Below are positions 1-5,684 of a stretch of DNA of 5,684 bases, piece after piece. The notes beneath the pieces were generated by a model. It did not search any database and was not told the origin of the DNA. It saw only the letters and a list, made by a program, of their open reading frames with translations. Position 1 is the stretch's first letter; the number at the start of each line of letters is the position of its first letter. Location: NCBI GenBank assembly GCA_015658495.1, contig DQOT01000257.1, positions 1 through 5,684 of the forward strand. The letters run 5' to 3'. The translations under genes were made by a program, and so were the position numbers. The DNA is from Fidelibacterota bacterium. GTDB taxonomy: Bacteria; Fidelibacterota; Marinisomatia; Marinisomatales; UBA1611.

Positions 1-1383
1 TCCGACTCGAACCTTGTTGCGGTTGCGAATTTTATTAATAGCTGCAAGGTCATGGATCGAAACCCCATATTTTTTAGAAATGGTCCACAAACTTTCACCA
101 TATCTCACCCGGTGTTGAATAAATTGGGGTGCAAATCGTTCATCTGCAGGGATTGCATTCCATGCAGCCAAAAATCTATCTTTTTTACCCATGGGTAATT
201 TCAAGGTATAGGGCCCTTCTGAAGGTGTTGCAGATTGACGTAATTCTGGATTGTATTCACGAATCACTTTCCCTTTGATGCCTGCTACTCGAGCTAGAAC
301 TGCCAGATCAGCACTTTTTTCTAAAACAACTTCTTCAAACTGAAAGGGTTGGACTTTGGGCACTTTGAATCCATAGTCACCTGGCGTTTTCGCGATGATA
401 GCAGCGGACAGAAAATAAGGAATATAATTCCTAGTTTCTCTCGGTAAGGATTTAAGCTGCCAAAAATCATAGGTTTGATGAAGTTTGGATGCCCGCAGCA
501 CACGCCCCTCTCCGCAATTATAAGCTGCAAGTGTTAAGTACCAATTATCAAATAAATTATTTAGGTCCTTTAGATATCGACATGCAGCATGGGTGGCCTT
601 CACTGGATCCCGCCTTTCGTCCTTGTACCAATCTCGGGATAGTCCATATTGCTTTCCAGTAGAATAAATGAATTGCCACATTCCCGAGGCGTTGGCACGA
701 CTGTAGGCTTTGGGATTTAATCCGGATTCGATCATGGCCAGATAAATAAATTCTTCCGGCATTTCATGCTCTTCCAAAATGGGCAGGATCAGATCCTTGT
801 ATTGCATATATCGTTTCAGCCAAATCTCAAATTGTTTACGACCTTTGGTTTGGAAATAATTGATGAATTGATCCACTTGTTTGGTGCGCACCAAGGGGAT
901 ATGGCCGTCCCGGTCGTCCACAACTATAAATTTTGTGTCCCCCATTTCAATCTCAAACGCTTCTGTGATATCGGTTCTGATCTTTTCCGCCATGACCGGT
1001 GCATTTATACTTTGTATGGTGGTAAGTTTGTGGGTATAGAGATCTGTGAATGTTCGATTAAACCGGCCAAATTCATCTTTGTCTTCTAAATTCATTTCGC
1101 CGATTTGATCCGCTTCTATAAGCAGTTCAAAGATGCGGCTTAATAAAAAGGTCACTTCCAGTGTATCTTGATTAAAATCGGAAATAACTGTCTCTGACAT
1201 GAGCAATTTTGCATCGTGTAAAATTTCAGGGAAACGGCTACGGGATTCATCAATTCCCGCTGTACGGTCTGTCACGGAGGTTGTGGTTAAGGCAACTTCT
1301 GTTGAAAAAGACTTGGCTTGTGACACGGAGGTAAATCCGCAACAGATGGCTAGGGGTATAATGGCGCTAAAGGTTTTAATCAA
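1..1383 (-). CDS. mltD: MltD-type membrane-bound lytic murein transglycosylase with LysM domain (C-terminus beyond window)
   Basis: This enzyme would cleave the MurNAc-GlcNAc bond of peptidoglycan in the periplasm, giving 1,6-anhydro-muropeptides. The frame is open from a TTG at 1383 to the left edge (461 codons visible, no stop). No ATG lies between the in-frame TAA at 1390-1392 and Met63. The TTG start gives a convincing signal peptide: Lys3, a hydrophobic stretch at about 5-17, and a likely cut after Ser-Gln-Ala near residue 22. Residues 23 to about 170 are an N-terminal region I cannot assign. The SLT catalytic domain spans about 195-320. It has the catalytic Glu219 in MIESGLNP, then ANASGMWQF (230-238) and AAYNCGEGRV (286-295), all diagnostic of family 1D. 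A LysM peptidoglycan-binding motif starts near residue 424 (HRVRYGESLWTISKKYGVS) and reaches the edge. E. coli MltD is about 450 residues with two LysM repeats, so more LysM sequence may lie outside. No Shine-Dalgarno is visible. It may be co-transcribed with the genes upstream. Confidence 0.93.
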   Translation of the reverse strand, partial: MIKTFSAIIPLAICCGFTSVSQAKSFSTEVALTTTSVTDRTAGIDESRSRFPEILHDAKLLMSETVISDFNQDTLEVTFLLSRIFELLIEADQIGEMNLEDKDEFGRFNRTFTDLYTHKLTTIQSINAPVMAEKIRTDITEAFEIEMGDTKFIVVDDRDGHIPLVRTKQVDQFINYFQTKGRKQFEIWLKRYMQYKDLILPILEEHEMPEEFIYLAMIESGLNPKAYSRANASGMWQFIYSTGKQYGLSRDWYKDERRDPVKATHAACRYLKDLNNLFDNWYLTLAAYNCGEGRVLRASKLHQTYDFWQLKSLPRETRNYIPYFLSAAIIAKTPGDYGFKVPKVQPFQFEEVVLEKSADLAVLARVAGIKGKVIREYNPELRQSATPSEGPYTLKLPMGKKDRFLAAWNAIPADERFAPQFIQHRVRYGESLWTISKKYGVSIHDLAAINKIRNRNKVRVG

Positions 1384-1432
1384 AGGGATTTAGACGAAAT
1401 ATAGGGAGTGAACTTAGACTGGAACTTTGGCC

Positions 1433-1907
1433 TTATACAAGACCTTCTCTCCTCATTTTATTTACTTTTTCCGTGGTGCTAAATCCCGGTGTACACTGAA
1501 GGATCTCTACACACCCTCCCCAACTTTTCACTTCAGTATATCCAACAATATCTTCTAGCGAATAATCTCCACCTTTGACCAATACAGTGGATCAAATTGC
1601 ATTGATCAATTCTATGGGTGTATCTTCATCAAACACACAAATACCATTAATAAATCCAAGGTCCATCCTATGCTTGGCTTAGGTTTCCTCTGATTCGATA
1701 GGGCAGCCCTTTCCTTTTAATCGTATCACTGAAGAGTCAGAATTCAACCCCCACAATCAATTTATCCCCCAATGATTTTGATTGGGTGAGCAAATCCATA
1801 TGCCCCTGATGAAGCAAGTCAAAACAGCCATTGGTAAACACAATGGTTTTTGATTCATTTTTCCAGGTATTTGCCAGAACGTGTAGTTCATTTATTGAGA
1901 AAATCAC
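1433..1907 (-). pseudogene. rfaE2: Decayed rfaE2: D-glycero-beta-D-manno-heptose 1-phosphate adenylyltransferase
   Basis: An intact copy would transfer AMP from ATP to heptose-1-phosphate to make ADP-heptose for the LPS inner core. The GTG start (1905-1907) overlaps the TGA of the DUF2851 gene. The first frame reads through TIVFTNGCFDLLHQGH, the nucleotidyltransferase signature with its HxGH motif (His33, His36), and reaches the conserved IVG stretch. There a C5 run (G5 on the coding strand, 1748-1752) has one base too many. Dropping one G restores IVGLNSDSSVIRLKG. Without that correction the peptide ends at a TGA at 1737-1739 after 56 residues. The restored frame is hit by TAA at 1679-1681, where Arg is usual, and TGA at 1592-1594. 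It still encodes CVFDEDTPIEL, VLVKGGDYSLEDIVG and GFSTTEKV before the terminal TAA at 1433-1435. The corrected length, 157 residues, is normal for stand-alone RfaE2. Homology is very clear. Calling it a pseudogene rests on three independent lesions, of which only the homopolymer one resembles a sequencing error. Confidence 0.88.
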
Positions 1908-2986
1908 AAACTTCGTTTAACCCTGCATACATGACAATGCCAGCCGGAACAATAATGGTTCTTTAAATGAAGTAATCCCTGGGCAATAGGAAATGATCGT
2001 AATTGTTTGCGGGTCAACTTTGTCCCAAAAAATCGATTTAACCCGCCATAAGGTGCCGGTAATAGAAGCCCCGACCAACGGTCAAAATAGGAAGCATAAT
2101 CGCAAGGATGACTACCTGCCATAGCCGGGAAATGCACATTCCCGCACCATTCTACCCAAGTCCCCTCCCCAAATCCATATGCTTTAAAACGGTGTTTCAA
2201 TCGGTGCAAGGGTGTGTCTTCGGGTGGTTTCACAAACTGATCAAAACTCCAACGGGCAATGCCATCCATAATGCGCTGGGGATGACGCGCCGGCATGGTC
2301 CCGCCACGATGCCAAGGAAATTGAGATGAAAAATGCTTGAAATTTTTAACCCAGCTTTCTTTTGAAAAATTTTTCTTCAAGTGTGGAAATAAAAGGGTAC
2401 CTAATTCTCGATAAAGCGGTCTGTTCTCTCCAGCGCCAAAATTGACCAATGATTCAGTAAAAATCCGTTTTCCTTTTTCCCGAACACCCTTTTTGAAAAA
2501 AAATACTTTTTCTTCCCACTGTTTTAATCCCAACGCCATCAAGACCATCATTTGCTCTGCTGTGAGTGCCTGGTGGGGCAATAAACATTGCTGCCTCTTT
2601 TTGAGAGAATGAACATCAAGGTGAACCGTTGTAACATCTAGCACAGGGTGTCTGGCTAAAGTAGATACGGTATGTAAGATTACGGGATCATACCGAACAT
2701 CACCCCAATGCCCATGAGTATTCCAAGACGATTCATGGCTATGAATTTCCACAGCTCCTTTTTTCATTTCACCATTCACCCACAGGACCGCATCTAAAAA
2801 ATCTGGACCTTCATTCCTGTTTTTCCTTCCCGGGGAGAAAATAGTTACCAAATTCCCAAATCGATCCTTTAGTACCGTCCCCGGCTGCACCTTTTCCCAA
2901 ATAGCCACCAAAGCGGATTCCGGTATAAGATTAGATTCCTTAATCCCTCTATAGGGAAGTGAGTGGGTCGGGTAAATAGGGTTCAT
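1904..2986 (-). CDS. DUF2851 family protein, function unknown
   Basis: This 360-residue protein matches the DUF2851 family, for which I know no established function. Visible family landmarks are GPDF (60-63), GAVEIH (77-82), SSW..HGHWGDVRYDPVILH (86-105), a basic MPARHPQRIMDGIARW segment (231-246) and a C-terminal Cys/His cluster (Cys346, Cys351, Cys354) that could hold a metal. The spacing of Asp62 and Glu80-x-His82 loosely recalls the D...ExK core of PD-(D/E)XK nucleases. That is speculation from the pattern only. No signal peptide or membrane segment is seen, so it is probably cytoplasmic. The ATG overlaps the plsC stop (ATGA), and its own TGA overlaps the GTG of the rfaE2 relic, so it is translationally coupled on both sides. 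It stays intact although the gene after it has decayed. From memory, many family members are somewhat longer, near 420 residues. Confidence 0.85.
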   Translation of the reverse strand: MNPIYPTHSLPYRGIKESNLIPESALVAIWEKVQPGTVLKDRFGNLVTIFSPGRKNRNEGPDFLDAVLWVNGEMKKGAVEIHSHESSWNTHGHWGDVRYDPVILHTVSTLARHPVLDVTTVHLDVHSLKKRQQCLLPHQALTAEQMMVLMALGLKQWEEKVFFFKKGVREKGKRIFTESLVNFGAGENRPLYRELGTLLFPHLKKNFSKESWVKNFKHFSSQFPWHRGGTMPARHPQRIMDGIARWSFDQFVKPPEDTPLHRLKHRFKAYGFGEGTWVEWCGNVHFPAMAGSHPCDYASYFDRWSGLLLPAPYGGLNRFFGTKLTRKQLRSFPIAQGLLHLKNHYCSGWHCHVCRVKRSL

Positions 2987-3693
2987 GAATCTTGGTCCAA
3001 AAGTTGTTGGACTTCAGCCTTCACATGTCTCGCCAAATTTTGCCTGGTTTCATAGGTATAGGTCCCCGTTGGAATTGGTTTGGCAATCCGCAATTCAATG
3101 GGATGATTTTTCATGGTCCATGATCCTTTTTCCAGCATTTCGAAAGTGTTTACAAATGCCACCGGAACGATTGGGATCCCCGTTTCTATTCCCAAAAGCA
3201 ATCCGCCGCGTTTGAATTGGCCCAAAGACCCGTCCTTGGTTCGCGTCCCTTCAGGGAAAAGCAATACGGAACGTGGTATTTTTATTAACGATTCTTTCGC
3301 AATCTCCAATGATTGCAATGCTTTATCTTTTTGCCCTCTATCTACAAATATATGACCGGCAGCACGCATGACCCATCCAAGAACTGGAATGAATTTTAAC
3401 TCGATTTTTGCAATAGAAACCACCCAGTATGGCAATCCAGCAAAGGCTAAGAGAATATCAAAGTAGGAAGCATGATTTCCTGCAAAAACATAGGATCCCT
3501 TTGGCTCCAGGAATTCTAGACCTTTTACCGAATAATTTACACCTCCAAAAAATAGTACGAGTTTGGCCCAAATATTGGCACAATAGCCCAGTGTTCTGCC
3601 CCGCCGTGGCTCAAAAATGGAAACGATGACGCCAAACAACCCTAGTATAGTGGTCCAAATGGCTGTGTTGAATAAAATCCAAAGGTATCGCAA
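2983..3693 (-). CDS. plsC: 1-acyl-sn-glycerol-3-phosphate acyltransferase (LPLAT/PlsC family)
   Basis: It probably transfers a fatty acyl chain to lysophosphatidic acid to make phosphatidic acid, the precursor of membrane phospholipids, at the cytoplasmic face of the inner membrane. All four acyltransferase blocks are present in the 236 residues. Block I is NHASYFD (73-79) with catalytic His74 and Asp79. Block II is FVDRG (116-120). Block III is FPEGTR (146-151), which binds the glycerol phosphate. Block IV is GIPIVPVAF (172-180). An N-terminal hydrophobic segment (about 4-27) probably anchors it. The start is a TTG directly after the serS TGA, supported by AGGAG 9 nt upstream within the end of serS. 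The downstream DUF2851 ATG overlaps its stop. Substrate specificity within LPLAT is not certain: a lysophospholipid or other lipid acyltransferase is possible. Confidence 0.92.
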   Translation of the reverse strand: MRYLWILFNTAIWTTILGLFGVIVSIFEPRRGRTLGYCANIWAKLVLFFGGVNYSVKGLEFLEPKGSYVFAGNHASYFDILLAFAGLPYWVVSIAKIELKFIPVLGWVMRAAGHIFVDRGQKDKALQSLEIAKESLIKIPRSVLLFPEGTRTKDGSLGQFKRGGLLLGIETGIPIVPVAFVNTFEMLEKGSWTMKNHPIELRIAKPIPTGTYTYETRQNLARHVKAEVQQLLDQDS

Positions 3694-4962
3694 TCAGACA
3701 ATCTCCTGAATGCCCAAAAAATTGGCTACTTTATCTGGAAATTTGATGGATCCTTCTTTTGTTTGGTACGTTTCCAACAGGGCTATCATGAGCCGGGGTG
3801 TAGCAACACCAGAACCGTTCAGGGTGTGGAGGAAATCAACTTTATTGTCTGCGGTCCTTCTATAGCGGATATTTCCCCGTCGGGCCTGAAAAGATTCAAA
3901 ATTGCTGCAGGAGGATACTTCTAACCATTTTTGTTCACCGGGCGCCCAAAGTTCAATATCATAACATTTGGCCGCTGCAAAACTCAAATCGCCCGTGCAC
4001 AATTCAACGACACGGTAATGAAGCCCCAATTTTTTCAGGATCGATTCTGCTTGCAGTGTAAGATCCTCCAGTTCCTGATATGACGAATCCGGCGTCGTGA
4101 ATTTCACCAATTCAACTTTATTGAATTGATGGACGCGCAGAAGTCCTCTCGTACCCTTCCCATAAGAGCCCGATTCCCGCCTGAAACACGGGGAATAGGC
4201 AACATAATAGATGGGCAGGTCCGCTTCATCTAAAATTTCATCGCGATGAATATTGGTGACAGGCACTTCTGCTGTGGGAGCCAAATAAAGGTTATCCACC
4301 TCTGTATGGTACATATCTTCTTCGAACTTCGGTAATTGCCCTGTGGTTACCATAGATTCTTTGCGCATCAACACCGGCGGAAATAATTCTTTAAACCCAT
4401 ACTCAGACGCATGATGGTCAATCATACTGTTGATCAGGGCTCGTTCAAGTTTGGCGCCTATTCCTGTGTAGAGTGGAAATCCACTGCCAGATAATTTTGC
4501 CCCTCTTTGGAAGTCCAGCAACGCCAGATTATCCCCAATTTCAAGATGGGCTTTGGGTTGAAATGAAAAAGTGGGTTTTTCACCCCAAGTTCTGATTTCA
4601 ACATTGTCATTCTCATCCGATCCTTTGGGTGAACTTTCATGGGGTGGATTAGGAGTTTGGTATAACAGGTCATTTAATTTTTTATCAATTTTCTGAAACT
4701 TGCTTTCAATCTCCTTTAAACGATCCCCCAACTTGCGGGTCTGTTTAATGGCGTCAGAGGCATCTTTTTCTGCCTTTTTTGCCAATCCGATTGCCTCTGA
4801 GGCACTATTTCTTTTCGCTCGGAGATGGTTAACCTCTGTTTGTAGTTTACGAGACGCCTCATCCAATACAAGGAGTTGATCCACATCTGCATCGTCACTT
4901 TTTAATGCGAACAATTTTTTAAACAATTCCGGTCGTTTTCGGAGGTCTCTAATTGATATCAT
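3694..4962 (-). CDS. serS: Seryl-tRNA synthetase
   Basis: This class II synthetase charges tRNA-Ser (and tRNA-Sec) with serine in the cytoplasm. Its 422 residues match the normal bacterial length. Residues 27 to about 105 are the charged, heptad-like N-terminal coiled-coil arm that grips the long variable arm of tRNA-Ser. The catalytic domain follows. It has the serine-binding TAE (230-232), motif 2 PCFRRESGSYGKGTRG (258-272) with the ATP-binding arginines, ELWAPGEQKWLEVSSCSN (337-354), and motif 3 NGSGVATPR (382-390) ending in the conserved Arg390. The ATPR variant in motif 3 resembles the ALPR form I recall from Bacteroidota rather than the AVGR form of E. coli. ATG at 4962 follows a weak GGTGA about 6 nt upstream, and the first residues MISIRDLRKRPE are typical for the family. 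It is the first gene of the minus-strand operon and abuts plsC without a gap. Confidence 0.98.
   Translation of the reverse strand: MISIRDLRKRPELFKKLFALKSDDADVDQLLVLDEASRKLQTEVNHLRAKRNSASEAIGLAKKAEKDASDAIKQTRKLGDRLKEIESKFQKIDKKLNDLLYQTPNPPHESSPKGSDENDNVEIRTWGEKPTFSFQPKAHLEIGDNLALLDFQRGAKLSGSGFPLYTGIGAKLERALINSMIDHHASEYGFKELFPPVLMRKESMVTTGQLPKFEEDMYHTEVDNLYLAPTAEVPVTNIHRDEILDEADLPIYYVAYSPCFRRESGSYGKGTRGLLRVHQFNKVELVKFTTPDSSYQELEDLTLQAESILKKLGLHYRVVELCTGDLSFAAAKCYDIELWAPGEQKWLEVSSCSNFESFQARRGNIRYRRTADNKVDFLHTLNGSGVATPRLMIALLETYQTKEGSIKFPDKVANFLGIQEIV
3703..3707 (-). promoter_or_regulatory. Shine-Dalgarno AGGAG for the TTG start of plsC
   Basis: AGGAG on the minus strand lies inside the last codons of serS, 9 nt before the TTG at 3691-3693. 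It is the only strong ribosome-binding site seen at any gene start in the window, and it decides the plsC start. Confidence 0.7.
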
Positions 4963-4986
4963 ATTTTTTCACCAAAATTCAAAAGG

Positions 4987-4994
4987 CAAATTTA
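4987..4994 (-). promoter_or_regulatory. Candidate -7 element (TAAATTTG) for serS
   Basis: The minus strand reads TAAATTTG, a fit to the Bacteroidota -7 consensus TAnnTTTG, ending 24 bp before the serS ATG. I find no TTTG at the expected 19-21 bp upstream, and in AT-rich DNA the match is weak evidence. Confidence 0.25.
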
Positions 4995-5039
4995 TTTTAA
5001 TTACAAAAGATTACCTATGTTTATACACCAGTAAAAATA

Positions 5040-5062
5040 AGCTATGGGCATCTGCCCGGGCT
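5040..5062. repeat. GC-rich interrupted inverted repeat between the two promoters
   Basis: AGC (5040-5042) pairs with GCT (5060-5062), and GGGC (5046-5049) pairs with GCCC (5054-5057) around ATCT. The perfect palindrome GCCCGGGC covers 5054-5061. On the plus strand it is followed by a T-rich stretch. It stands out in AT-rich DNA. Because it lies between the two candidate promoters, it may be a protein-binding site rather than a terminator. Confidence 0.4.
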
Positions 5063-5070
5063 AATTTTAT

Positions 5071-5102
5071 TTTGGAATTTCAATGGTTATATAATAAGTT
5101 TG
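5071..5102 (+). promoter_or_regulatory. FCB/Bacteroidota-type promoter for the polysaccharide export gene
   Basis: TTTG at 5071-5074 and TAAGTTTG at 5095-5102 are separated by 20 bp. This fits the Bacteroidota primary-sigma consensus (TTTG, 19-21 bp, TAnnTTTG). TATAAT at 5090-5095 overlaps the downstream element, but no good -35 lies 16-18 bp before it. Transcription would begin near 5109, leaving a leader of about 134 nt. Confidence 0.5.
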
Positions 5103-5131
5103 AAAGTACACATTAGGATTTCTATCGATAA

Positions 5132-5147
5132 AAACTGCGCCCAGTTT
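5132..5147. repeat. Small perfect hairpin in the leader (6-bp stem, 4-nt loop)
   Basis: AAACTG (5132-5137) and CAGTTT (5142-5147) are exact reverse complements around CGCC. The stem has only two G-C pairs. On the minus strand it runs into a T5 tract, so it could also act as a weak terminator for transcription leftward toward serS. Confidence 0.35.
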
Positions 5148-5186
5148 ACCATAAAAAAGGCAAAATAAAAAATACAACATCGTCTT

Positions 5187-5195
5187 GGCGATAGC
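5187..5195 (+). promoter_or_regulatory. ops-like element (GGCGATAGC) in the polysaccharide leader
   Basis: The 9-mer differs at one base from the core GGCGGTAGC of the E. coli ops pause site, which recruits RfaH. It lies in the leader 47 nt before a polysaccharide export gene, where such elements are found in enterobacteria. Only one 9-mer supports it, and RfaH itself is not expected in this phylum, though NusG paralogues such as UpxY occur in Bacteroides. Confidence 0.2.
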
Positions 5196-5210
5196 AGATC
5201 CTTATCCCAT

Positions 5211-5224
5211 GTCGAAACCTCGAC
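5211..5224. repeat. Small perfect hairpin GTCGA-AACC-TCGAC in the leader
   Basis: GTCGA (5211-5215) and TCGAC (5220-5224) are exact reverse complements around a 4-nt loop. The hairpin lies 18 nt before the export gene ATG, so it could affect ribosome access or act as a binding site. A 5-bp stem is weak evidence alone. Confidence 0.3.
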
Positions 5225-5242
5225 GAATTATCACTAAACATT

Positions 5243-5684
5243 ATGAATAAAATTTTTCTTCTTTTTGGAGTTTGTGCATCCTTATTTGCTCAAACACTTG
5301 ATATTAACGCATTGAGAATGGCCCAATCCAAAATATCTAATTCTGGCTATACCAATGCTTCCAGGTCAAATGAAAGGCAAGATCAAACAAGAATAAAAGT
5401 GGATAAACCAATTGATCCAAAACAGTATTTGGTTGGCCCAGGCGATCAATTCCTTGTGAATATCATTTCAAGTGAGAATTTAGCAAATTATGTACTAACT
5501 GTATCCCCCACAGGGGAAATTTTAATCCCATCCGTGGGAATCGTTCAGGTATATGGGCAAACACTTTCAAGTTCTATCATAAAAATGGAAACTGCCATTC
5601 AATCTCTTAACCATAGTGCTCAAGTTTACATTATTTTATCTGAGATTAGAGAGTTTAAGGTTAAGGTAGTTGGTCATTTACAAA
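5243..5684 (+). CDS. Polysaccharide biosynthesis/export protein, Wza/BexD-like (N-terminal part)
   Basis: The family forms the periplasmic and outer-membrane channel that exports capsular or extracellular polysaccharide, working with a Wzc-type inner-membrane partner. The 147 visible residues start with a signal peptide (Lys3, hydrophobic 4-15, probable cut after Ala16 in LFAQ). There is no proper lipobox, unlike E. coli Wza. A polar linker runs to about residue 58. The Poly_export domain then opens with YLVGPGDQF (62-70) and continues with VSPTGEILIPSVGIVQVYGQTL (87-108), both typical of the family. The stretch FKVKVVGHLQ at the edge looks like the start of the first SLBB repeat. ATG at 5243 is the only start that gives the signal peptide. 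It has no clear Shine-Dalgarno. It is probably the first gene of a polysaccharide locus to the right. Confidence 0.9.
   Translation, partial: MNKIFLLFGVCASLFAQTLDINALRMAQSKISNSGYTNASRSNERQDQTRIKVDKPIDPKQYLVGPGDQFLVNIISSENLANYVLTVSPTGEILIPSVGIVQVYGQTLSSSIIKMETAIQSLNHSAQVYIILSEIREFKVKVVGHLQ

Larger units (their letters stand above)
4963..5242. other. Divergent intergenic region between serS and the polysaccharide export gene
   Basis: These 280 bp are AT-rich and hold no recognisable gene or RNA. They separate the minus-strand serS operon from the plus-strand export gene and so must carry control signals for both. Visible elements are a weak promoter candidate for serS, a GC-rich inverted repeat with an 8-bp palindrome, a good FCB-type promoter for the plus strand, and a leader of about 130 nt with two small hairpins, an ops-like 9-mer and a 13-codon reading frame. 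Confidence 0.8.

Noticed and set aside
766..1393. Plus-strand open frames at 766-1089 and 1199-1393
   Set aside because: They lie antisense to the transglycosylase, whose frame is unbroken with strong motifs. Their translations resemble no protein family.
1592..1752. Recoding (TGA as Trp, stop read-through or programmed frameshift) as an explanation for the broken rfaE2
   Set aside because: One of the two stops is TAA, the TGA falls where Trp is not expected, and neighbouring genes use TGA as a normal stop. Decay is simpler.
1393..1903. Long noncoding region or RNA gene downstream of DUF2851
   Set aside because: Almost all of it is explained by the rfaE2 relic. Only about 50 bp before the transglycosylase remain, without visible structure.
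2108..3629. Plus-strand open frames of 66-80 codons opposite DUF2851 and plsC
   Set aside because: They overlap each other and well-supported minus-strand genes, and carry no domain or start signal.
4458..4898. Minus-strand open frames of 60-71 codons within serS
   Set aside because: They are out-of-frame readings of the highly conserved serS gene.
4963..5040. T-box or other riboswitch controlling serS
   Set aside because: The likely serS leader is very short, and no T-box sequence or large structured element is present.

Overview
The window looks like a chromosomal segment from a Gram-negative, probably marine, bacterium of the Fibrobacteres-Chlorobi-Bacteroidetes (FCB) superphylum. Candidatus Marinimicrobia (SAR406) or a relative would fit. 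This is inferred from a DUF2851 gene (a family I associate mainly with Bacteroidota, Chlorobi and relatives), a TTTG-N20-TAnnTTTG promoter like those of Bacteroidota, a Bacteroidota-like SerRS motif 3, poor Shine-Dalgarno sites and frequent TTG/GTG starts. Nothing in the window fixes the taxon.

Positions 4962 down to 1 hold five genes on the minus strand, in this order of transcription. serS is seryl-tRNA synthetase. A plsC-like gene encodes a 1-acyl-glycerol-3-phosphate acyltransferase and starts at a TTG directly after the serS stop. A DUF2851 protein of unknown function has its ATG overlapping the plsC stop. A broken rfaE2 (heptose-phosphate adenylyltransferase) has its GTG overlapping the DUF2851 stop. 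Last is a MltD-type, LysM-bearing lytic transglycosylase that runs off the left edge. The junctions are so tight that the first four are almost certainly one transcription and translation unit. The transglycosylase follows the rfaE2 relic after a gap of about 50 bp.

The rfaE2 relic (1433-1907) lies where a gene finder would report a 500-bp gap. Its family signature is readable from end to end, but one extra base in a homopolymer and two in-frame stops interrupt it.

Positions 4963-5242 form a divergent intergenic region. It holds a promoter candidate for each side, a GC-rich inverted repeat between them and, on the right, a leader of about 130 nt with two small hairpins, an ops-like 9-mer and a possible 13-codon leader ORF. 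From 5243 to the right edge is the N-terminal part of an outer-membrane polysaccharide export protein (Wza/BexD type). It probably opens a capsule or exopolysaccharide locus outside the window.

The common theme is the cell envelope: phospholipid synthesis, peptidoglycan remodelling, a lost ADP-heptose enzyme and polysaccharide export, next to a housekeeping tRNA synthetase. I see no mobile element, CRISPR array, tRNA, rRNA or clearly new multi-gene system. The points most worth following are the rfaE2 decay, the DUF2851 protein and the polysaccharide leader.
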